Shown here: piece after piece, positions 56,300 through 64,000 of the stretch
How the letters are laid out: every line of letters starts with the position of its first letter
Numbering within the stretch: the stretch's first letter is position 1
DNA from: Thinopyrum elongatum
Lineage: Eukaryota > Streptophyta > Magnoliopsida > Poales > Poaceae
Reading direction: 5' to 3'
NCBI GenBank assembly: GCA_011799875.1
Contig: CM022301.1
Location: 208,725,771-208,789,770 of the forward strand
DNA: 64,000 nt
Notes under the pieces: generated by a model
Database searches by the model: none
Seen by the model: only the letters and a program-made list of their open reading frames with translations
Told to the model about the DNA's origin: nothing
Program-made: the position numbers and the translations under genes

Positions 56300-56990
56300 A
56301 AAATGGACGAACATGCCCCTGACCCTTCTCATCCTAACGACATGTGTCACCCATGTACTGTGAAGTGGAGATCGTGTTAGATCGTGGGTGAATAGATAAA
56401 TCTAATCGAGGGATATGGAACGGTTTGAGCGGCAAAAGCCGAAAATTCAGATAAGAATATTTTAATGTTTCGTTCGCAAATTCTTCAGCTGTCAAGGACA
56501 CAGTGAAGACTTTGAACGGGTTTCAAATAGAACGCACATGAAGAATTTGTGAACAGATTGGATTGAGTTTAGCATAGAGGGGGAACGGGTCCAATCACAT
56601 TCACTTAGAAGAAAATCAACTTGAAGAATTAGCAATAAGTGAATGCTGTAGAGGACTGAAAACTTAAATATATATATAATCAATGAAGAACACAGTCGGA
56701 AAGAGTGAAGACTTTGCAAAGTTGAAGAATTTGAAAATTTGAAGAATTTGCAAAATGAAGAAAAACTCAATTTTTGAAGATTTTCAACTTTTTGTGGTGG
56801 CGTGACCCACCGTATAAGAATGATGATTTCAGACGCCGCGTACAATTGTCGTAGGGCTCTGAGAATCAGATTCTTTGTTAATTTCTTCACACTTAGAGGG
56901 TTAGTCTTCATTGATTTGAAGAAAAACGTTTCTTCGTGTGTTGCGCATCTAAGTCATCAATTTGCATAAGTGTTAGGATGTGTGTCCTTT
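56300..56990 (-). other. spacer between pol and the aORF-2 promoter
   Basis: Non-coding, with frequent GAAGAATTTG, GAAGACTTTG and AGTCTTCA words like those of the LTR. Confidence 0.5.
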
Positions 56991-58490
56991 TCAAAGGACA
57001 TTTGAAGATTCTAAGATATTTAGCTCACACCGCAACTTGCTAAATCTCTTCTCATCCAAGGGCTTTGTGAAGATATCGGCTAGTTGTTCTTCAGTCTTCA
57101 CGTGCTCGATTGAGATGTCGCCCTTCAACACATGATCACGAAGAAAGTGATGACGAATCTGGATGTGCTTTGTCTTCGAGTGCTGAACTGGGTTATGAGC
57201 AATCTTGATGGCACTCTCATTGTCACAGAAGAGTGGCACATTCTTCACATTGATGCCGTAGTCCTTGAGGGTTTGCTTCATCCACAGCAGTTGAGCACAA
57301 CAAGAACCAGCAGTAATGTACTCAGCTTCAGCAGTAGAAAGTGATACGCAGTTCTGCTTCTTCGAGGACCAACATACTAAGGATCGTCCGAGGAAATGGC
57401 ATGTGCCTGATGTTGACTTGCGGTCCACACGATCACCAGCATAGTCAGAGTCAGAATATCCAATGAGATCAAAAGCCGAGCCCTTGGGATACCATAATCC
57501 AAGTGTTGGAGTGTGAGCTAGATATCGAAGAATATGCTTCACAGCCTTATGGTGTGATTCCTTTGGTGTAGCTTGAAAACGGGCACACATGCAAACACTA
57601 AGCATAATATCTGGCCTATATGCACATAGATACAGTAAAGAGCCAATCATGGAGCGGTATACCTTTTGATCGAAGTCTATACCATTTTCATCAGTGCATA
57701 GATGGCCATTTGTGGGCATAGGGATTTTGACGCCTTTGCATTCTTGCATACCGAATTTCCTCAGAACGTCCTTGAGGTATTTCTCTTGAGAAATGAAGAT
57801 GCCATTGCGTTGTTGACGAATTTGAAGACCTAAGAAGAATTTCAATTCTCCCATCATGGACATTTGATATTCCTCACTCATCATATAAGCAAATTCGTCA
57901 GTATAACGTTGGTTAGTACAGCCAAAGATAATCTCATCAACATATATTTGGCACACGAATAATTCATCATCATATGTTTTGGTGAAAAGAGTTGGGTCGA
58001 GTGAACCGGGTTTGAAGCCTTTCTTCATGAGGAATTCCTTCAGAGTATCATACCACGCCCGAGGGGCCTGCTTGAGGCCATAGAGGGCCTTATTGAGTCT
58101 GAAGACTTGATCAGGATGCTTAGGATCTTCAAAACCTGGGGGTTGAGCAACATATACTTCTTCCTCAAACTTACCATTGAGGAATGCACTTTTCACATCC
58201 ATTTGATATAAGATGATATTATGATGGTTAGCATAGGCAAGCAATATGCGAATAGCCTCAAGTCTAGCAACAGGTGCAAAAGTTTCATCGAAATCAATTC
58301 CTTCAACCTGTGTGTAGCCTTGAGCTACAAGATGAACCTTATTCCTTACCACAAGGCCATTTTCATCTTGCTTGTTGCGGTAGATCCATTTGGTGCCGAT
58401 GATATTGTGCTTGCGAGGGTCTGGTCGCTTGACAAGCTCCCACACATTGTTTAGCTCGAATTGATGTAATTCCTCTTGCATCGCTTAAAT
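56991..58490 (-). pseudogene. Copia #2 pol, reverse transcriptase and RNase H half
   Basis: A 496-codon minus-strand ORF. It opens with the N-terminal RT block ([61 protein letters not shown]), then the catalytic box, then RNase H ([37 protein letters not shown]). The style fits Copia/Sirevirus RT. The catalytic box reads YVDE where YVDD is expected. Two stops (TAG and TAA, near 58482-58490) separate it from the integrase half, so no full polyprotein can be made. Confidence 0.9.
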
Positions 58491-60160
58491 CTATTCAGGC
58501 TCCAGAAATGCCTCATCTACTTTGGTGGGCTCTGTGATAGAGACGAAAGCAAAATGCCCACAAAAGTTAGACAAATGTGAAGCTTTTAAGCGAGTGAGAG
58601 GACCTGGTGCGTTGATGTCGTTGATGATTCTCTCAATCTTTACTTCATTTGCAACGCGAGGATGAGCAGGTTGATGACTTTGATTTGGCTCAGCATTTTC
58701 TTCAGAGCCATTTTCTTCAGATGCACCAGCCTGATTTTCTTCACGATCTGGAATGACTTCTTCAGCAGATTCTTCGGTAGGAATAACATCCTCAGTAGCC
58801 TTTAGCTTGATGGATTCCTCAGGAGACATTTCATCTAGCACAAGAGGTAGGTGCTCTCTTTGCAAGCCATTAGTTTCATCGAACCGCACATCTACAGTTT
58901 CAACAACCTTGTTGTGATAGGTGTTGAAGACCCTGTAGGTGTGCGAGTCCTTTCCGTAACCAAGCATAAAACCTTCATGTGCTTTCGGTGCAAATTTAGA
59001 AATGTGATGGGGATCTCTAATCCAACATTTAGCACCGAAGACTTTGAAATAACTCACATTGGGTTTCTTGTCAGTGAGGAGTTCATATGAGGTCTTCTTG
59101 AAGAATTTGTGAAGATATACCCTGTTGATAATGTGGCATGCAGTATCAATTGCTTCAGCCCAGAAGTGACGAGGTGTCTTGTATTCATCAAGCATAGTGC
59201 AAGCCATCTCAATAAGAGTCCTGTTCTTGCGCTCCATGACGCCATTCTGCTGAGGAGTGTATGGGGCAGATAACTCATGAGTAATACCGAGTTCATGAAG
59301 ATAGTCATCAAGACCAGTATTCTTGAACTCAGTCCCATTGTCACTATGTATATGCTTAATCTTCACACCGAAATTCGTCGAAGCCCTCGAAGAAAATCGT
59401 CTGAAGACTTCCTGCAGTTCAGTTTTGTAAGTAATGACATGCACCCATGTGTAACGAGAATAATCATCAACAATGACAAAGCCATATAGAGATGTTGCGT
59501 TTGTTAGTGTGGCATAATGAGTAGGACCAAAGAGATCCATATGAAGCAATTCAAAAGGACGAGAGGTAGTCATGATAGTCTTTGAGGGGTGCTTGGCTCT
59601 GGTCATCTTTCCAGCCTCACAAGCCCCAAAAAGATGATCTTTGAGGAATTTGACACCCTCAATGCCAATGACGTGCTTCTTCTTCACGAGCGTGTGTAAG
59701 TTCCTGATGCCAGCATGACCCAGTCGTTGATGCCATAGCCAGCCTTCTGAAGCTTTCGCAAGTAGACAAGTGGCAGGCTGTGGTCCTGCAGAGAAACCAA
59801 CAATATACAAGTCTCCTCTCCTAAAGCCTTCGAAGACTTTGGAATTGTCAGATTCCATGAGCACTAAGCAGCGATATTTGCCAAAGACAACAACCATATC
59901 CAGATCACAAAGCATTGAGACAAACATGAGGTTGAATCCGAGGGACTCGACAAGCATGATTTTGTCCATGTGTCGATCCTTTGAGATTGCAACCCTACCT
60001 AGACCCAATACCTTGCTTTTGCCTTTGTCTGCGTAGGTGATATGATTCAAATGTGATGGAGATAAAGGAGTGTTCATCAGTAAGCTCTTGTCACCAGTCA
60101 TGTGATTAGTACATCCACTGTCGAGGACCCACTCAGTAGCTTTGGGTAAGTCATCCTGCA
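58491..60160 (-). pseudogene. Copia #2 pol, protease remnant and integrase half
   Basis: Begins after a CTGCAG that also looks like a splice acceptor, with a protease remnant (DSGCTNHMTGD, around 60120). Then come the GAG-pre-integrase zinc-binding motif (LWHQRLGHAG ... FGACEAGK, where the first cysteine of the usual pair is Phe) and the integrase core with all three acidic residues (HMDLFGP, HSDNGTEF, MERKNRT). A C-terminal acidic linker (EENQAGASEENGSEEN) ends at the stop at 58491. The reading frame is closed by TAA just upstream and gag is absent. Confidence 0.85.
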
Positions 60161-60308
60161 GATGAATTAGTGCATCTTACGAACACATATCTTCAGAGTG
60201 AAGACTATGACATCAATTTCATCAGACATAAATTCATTAGTTAATGCAACATATGTATATATAGCAGTATAAGGACGTGAGAAATGAATGATTCATTTCT
60301 TCATGGCT

Positions 60309-60393
60309 ACCCATAGGTACCAATCTGAGGTTTTGAGGCAAAGATTGAATACAAGAGATGAACTAGGGTTTGAGAGGAGATGGTGTTGGTGAA
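60309..60393. repeat. 85-bp gypsy flank, duplicated copy inside Copia #2
   Basis: Identical to 49854-49938. It separates the truncated internal region (ending at 60308) from the right LTR (60394). It marks an illegitimate junction. Confidence 0.95.
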
Positions 60394-61886
60394 TGAAAGT
60401 GCGTTATATTGACTAGAGGGGGGTGAATAGGTGATTTTTACAAATTCGTCACTGAGGAATTTCACGGTGAGGAAATTCCTAAGTAACGAACTACTTAGCA
60501 GCGGAATAAGTACTCAGATGCAAACATAACATGGCATAAGAACAATCATCATGATGAAATGAAATAGGCACAGAGTACAGGTAGCGTGAAACACAGGATA
60601 AGCAGGCTGAAGACTATGTGACTGAAGAAATAGGATTGAGGAAATTGAGAAAGTCTTCAGTCAAAGTCTTCACACAGTAACGATCAAGTACATTAACACA
60701 TGAATGAGGAAATGAAGGGGTTGAGGAAATAGAACCAGTAGCTCGGTGAAGACGATGATTTGGTAGACCAGTTCCAACTGCTGTGACAGTTGTACGTCTG
60801 GTTGGAGCGGCTAGGTATTTAAACCTGAGGACACACAGTCCCGGACACATGGTCCTCACCGTATTCTCCTTGAGCTAAGGTCACACAGACCTCGCCCAAT
60901 CACTCGTGGTAAGTCTTCAGGTGACTTCCAAACCTTCACAGAATCGGTCACTCGGCGATCCACAATTTCCTCTTGGATGCTCTAGACCATGACGCCTAAC
61001 CGTCTAGAGGATGCACAGTCCTCAAAGGTAACAAGCGTCAGTTCCACACAGGAACAATTTCTTCAGTGATGCTCAATCACTTTGGGTTTGTAGGTGTTTG
61101 GGTTTTTCCTCACTTGATGATTTTCGCTCAAAGTCCTCGGAGGATGGGATGCTCTAAATGACAAGTGTCAATCTATCTCTCGGAGCAGCCAACCAGCTAG
61201 TGGTTGTAGGGGGCGGCTATTTATAGCCTAGGGAGCAGCCCGACATGATAAGACATAAATGCCCTTCAATGATATGACCGTTAGGTGGGAAGGATATTTG
61301 GACAGCTGGCGCGTAGCACAGCAACGGTGGAAATTTGAGTATCAAATTCCTCAGGGCTATCATGTTCCTCACTTGTAGGCAATCCGCACTGGCGAATTCC
61401 TAACTCCTCAGTCATAACAAATTCCTCAGAGAACAGAAGAACTTCGTCTCTGTCACTGAAGAAATTGACTGAACTGAATGAGATTTCCAATGGCTTCACT
61501 CGAAAGGATTGGGTAGGTGTAGGATTTTGAGATGAGCATCACTTGGAAACTTTTCCTTAGTTTTACCTCGACCCCCTTTAACAGTACGGTGTTTCCTATG
61601 ACTCAAGAATAAGAAATTGAAACTACGAAAACAAAAGTCTTCACGCTTCATAATCCTCGCATGAATATCAAGTCTTCAGGGTCACACCAATTTCTTCACT
61701 TTCAAAGTCTTCAAGAAAACCAAAGTCTTTAGTTGAAGACATTCATTTTTAGGGGTCGACTTTCATCGTAAATATCAAACTCCTCATAGACTTATAGAAC
61801 CTGTGTACACTCACAAACGCATTAGTCCCTTAACCTATAAGTCTTCAATACACCAAAATCACTAAGGGGCACTAGATGCACTTATA
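60394..61886 (-). repeat. right LTR of Copia #2
   Basis: Same ends as the left LTR except that the outer CA is TA here (CACTTATA). It is preceded by the gypsy flank and GTGAA, and followed by GTGAA. It differs from the left LTR by a 14-bp insertion near 60842, an 8-bp deletion near 61105 and about two dozen substitutions. Confidence 0.9.
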
Positions 61887-61891
61887 GTGAA

Positions 61892-62466
61892 GATGTTGAT
61901 GAAGATTGACCCTCCCACGATGAGAGGATCAATGGTGATGACGATGGCTTCGATTTCCCCCTCCCGGAGGGAAGTTTCCCTGACAAAATCGCTCTGCCGG
62001 AGCCCTAGATTGCTTCTGCCTTAGGTTCCGCCTCAAGACGGCGGCGCTTCATCCCAAAAGATTCCTTCTGATTTTTCCTAGGTCAAAACCCTCCATATAG
62101 CAGAAGATGGACACCGGGGGCTGGCCAGGGGGCCCACAAGCTCGGGAGGCACGCCCTGGGGGGTAGGGCGCGTCCCCAGGCTTCTGGCCACCTGGTGGGA
62201 CCCCCTCTGTTGTTTCTTCGCCCAATATTTTTTATATATTCCAAAACAATTCTCCGTAAAGTTTCAGGACATTTGGAGTTGTGCAGAATAGGTATCTCAG
62301 ATTTGCTCCTTCCTGGTCCAGAATTCCAGCTGCCGGCATTCTCCCTCTTCATGTAAACCTTGTAAAATAAGAGAGAAAAGGCATAAGAATTGTATCATAA
62401 AGTGAAATAACATCCCATAATGCAATACATATCAACATAAAAACATGATGCAAAATGGACGTATCA
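61892..62466 (-). mobile_element. gypsy-type solo LTR, right part
   Basis: Continues the LTR interrupted at 49938 (GATGTTGATGAAGATTGACC ...) and ends GGACGTATCA, followed by the TSD ATCAT (62467-62471). The minus strand carries a CTATATGG box and a GCGCCGCCG leader. Confidence 0.85.
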
Positions 62467-63461
62467 ATCATCTCATCATTCCACTTTGTGAGCTTCTTCC
62501 CAAAAAAATCTGCAACACCTGCAATCTTGAAGCTTTCATGAACGTGGGGAAAGTGATCCTCGTTTTCATCAATGTACCCCCAGTCCACCCACTTCATGTC
62601 ACTGACTATGGGCTTCTTGTCAAGCAACATTGTCTCATAGAAGTCTTGTTGCTCTCGTGTGTGGAAACGATAATCACATGCAGTCCTACTCCTTGCAGCA
62701 TACGGATCAGACAATCTCCACTGACGTAGTCCCTTGTCCTTCCTGAGCATCATGTTCTCTGCAATAGGATGTGTATTATCGTGGTCTGGAATCTTGGGTC
62801 TCAACATTCTGAGCACTAGTGGCTCATCATCAATCTCATCCTCAGGCACTAGGGCCTTGTTCTTCTCACTAGCTGAAATGTTCCTCGTTGACCTCTTAGG
62901 TGCTGGAGCCTTGGGCTTGGACTTGGACTTGGAGGGGGCAGCAGTCTTCATTGCATCAGACATGAGCTTCTGAGTCTTGGCTGGAGGTGCATCAGCTGTT
63001 GGTTCCTCCTCCTCCTCCTCACTAGCAACCATGCAAGGTTTGCCAATGACATAGGAAGTAGTCTTCCTAGCCCTCTTATTCTTCTTTCCTGCGGCAGCTT
63101 CTGTATCACTTGGCTCCTCAAGTGTGAATGTCATGCATTCCCTTGGAGCTGTGGCCTTTGTCTGCCTTGGAGAGTGGGACTTTCCTCACTGCAGATCTCT
63201 CCTTGGCACTGCCTGAAGGTCTTGAGCTAGCTATTGTGCCATACTCCTTAGCAAGCACCACTTTCTTCTTCTTTGATGTGGACTCACTAGCCACAAAATC
63301 CTCATCCTCATCTTCTAAGGTTCTCTTCTTTCTGGTTCTTGTGGCGGCCTTGGGCAGTTCAGGTGAACTCCTCACTCCTAATAGCTGCCCTCAGGACTAG
63401 ATCCCTCACTCAGATCCTCATGTTGTTCTAACACATTCTGGCTGTCACTGGCACTTGACAT
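62467..63461 (-). pseudogene. accessory ORF of Copia #3 (aORF-3), N-terminal part
   Basis: ATG at 63461 (MSSASDSQNVLEQHEDL) just after the intron acceptor. Frame changes occur near 63385 and 63125. The N-terminal part is basic and Ser/Lys-rich (TRTRKKRTLEDEDED, STSKKKKVVLAKEYG). Then come an acidic block (SEEEEEEPTADAPP), a Lys/Pro linker, a YRFHTREQQDFYETMLLDK segment like that in aORF-2 before its core, and FFGKKLTKWNDEMI. The gypsy LTR is inserted there, and the protein resumes at 49164 with the same register. Confidence 0.65.
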
Positions 63462-63579
63462 CTTAAAAACAGATCCTGTGAATAGATAGGTATGGGCAGA
63501 GTAGATGAGTCATCACAAAAGACATTTTTCAAAAATTTGAGTTCAAATCTTAGTTTTAAGTTTTCACAGAATGCATTTT

Positions 63580-63810
63580 GGATCCACCGAGTTGATAATA
63601 TCGGTGATACCGAAGCACTCAACACAACCAAAGCACACCATTTTGGTCAGACCGAGATGTGATTCGGTGTCTACGAGATGCTAGGGTTTCACAGAAATGT
63701 TACTTTTGGTCTCACCGATTCATACTTCTCGGTGGCACCGAGACGTACTAGTGCAATGGCCAGGGCCAAATCGGTGACTCCAAAAATTTCAATTCGGTCG
63801 GTCCGAGATG
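63580..63810. repeat. cluster of short CGGT..ACCG palindromes in the aORF-3 leader intron
   Basis: CTCGGTGCCACCGAG, TATCGGTGATACCGA, TTTTGGTCTCACCGATT and related CGGT(N)4-6ACCG or TTTGGTC words recur about eight times in 230 bp, alternating strands. They are absent from the other two accessory genes here. Confidence 0.6.
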
Positions 63811-64000
63811 CTTTCGGCGAAAACCTAAACCTAATTTTTTTGCTCGAAACTAATCTATGGAATTTTTCTATTGGATAGAAGTGTTTCATATGTGGCAAGA
63901 TTCATGGCAAAAACCTAGTGCATTGAATCAGAAAAGTAGATGCACAAGGGGGCAGGATTTTTACCCTAACTTGGCGCAAATCCCCTACGGCAGCAATGGC

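Larger units (their letters stand above)
49939..61886 (-). mobile_element. Copia #2 (Sirevirus-like), rearranged
   Basis: Two LTRs of about 1.49 kb (49939-51425 and 60394-61886) enclose, on the minus strand, a pol relic (60160-56991), a promoter-bearing accessory gene (56272-51936) and polypurine tracts. The target duplication GTGAA sits at 49934-49938 and 61887-61891. The right LTR is not joined to the internal region: 85 bp of host gypsy LTR (60309-60393) come first, and gag, primer-binding site and most of protease are missing. The LTRs differ at about two dozen positions plus a few indels by my manual comparison, which suggests a fairly recent insertion. Confidence 0.85.
62467..64000 (-). 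mobile_element. Copia #3 (Sirevirus-like), 5' side of its accessory gene
   Basis: Holds the N-terminal half of aORF-3, its leader intron (63476-63964, donor AGG/GTAAAA, acceptor TTCACAG/GATCTG) and the end of a leader exon that continues beyond the window. pol of this element must lie outside to the right. Confidence 0.65.

Noticed and set aside
49939..61886. Copia #2 as an ordinary full-length element
   Set aside because: The right LTR is preceded by 85 bp of host sequence, and gag and the primer site are missing, so the simple two-LTR reading is wrong.

Overview
The window looks like a gene-poor, repeat-rich stretch of a large grass genome, most likely a Triticeae species (wheat, Aegilops, barley or rye relative). 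The basis is the mix of Stowaway and Tourist MITEs, CACTA elements with ULP1-type and GRF zinc-finger cargo, Ty3/gypsy solo LTRs, and Sirevirus-like Copia retrotransposons nested in one another. There is no bacterial-type organisation. The one low-copy cellular gene I consider likely intact is a three-exon B3-domain gene at 23.5-25.7 kb.

Layout. 0-3 kb: two decayed F-box genes on the minus strand, the first cut by the window edge. 3.7-5.3 kb: a gypsy solo LTR with a perfect 5-bp target duplication. 5.6-6.4 kb: the first block of a ~350-450 bp tandem repeat family that returns at 13.6, 17.1 and 21.8 kb. 7.5-8.3 kb: exons of an unrecognised spliced gene. 9.6-13.3 kb: GC-rich gene-like pieces. 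13.5-18.5 kb: a direct duplication whose unit is ~3.4 kb. Its second copy runs into a ~4 kb element (17.75-21.76 kb) with ~45-bp inverted ends that are themselves palindromes. That element carries a captured first exon and a divergent ~160-bp tandem array. 22.9-25.7 kb: the B3 gene with a duplicated promoter segment and two MITEs in intron 1.

From 25.9 kb to the right edge everything is nested transposons. Oldest visible is a minus-strand Sirevirus-like Copia (#3; 47.5-49.2 and 62.5-64 kb). A plus-strand Sirevirus-like Copia (#1; 26.7-30.5 and 46.5-47.5 kb) sits in its 3' LTR. A 15.9-kb CACTA element (30.6-46.5 kb) sits in the LTR of #1. On the other side a gypsy solo LTR (49.2-49.9 and 61.9-62.5 kb) split the accessory ORF of #3, and a third Sirevirus-like Copia (#2; 49.9-61.9 kb) is inserted in that solo LTR.

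The CACTA element carries four genes: an uninterrupted 1105-codon TNP2-type transposase, a seven-exon Transposase_24/ULP1 cysteine-protease fusion with a 15-nt microexon and five stop codons, an apparently intact three-exon GRF zinc-finger membrane protein, and an acidic protein. The three Copia elements share a long accessory ORF between pol and the 3' LTR. In #2 this ORF has its own TATA box, 5' leader and leader intron, and #3 shows the same intron position. A promoter-bearing accessory gene carried by three divergent retroelements is the observation I would follow first.
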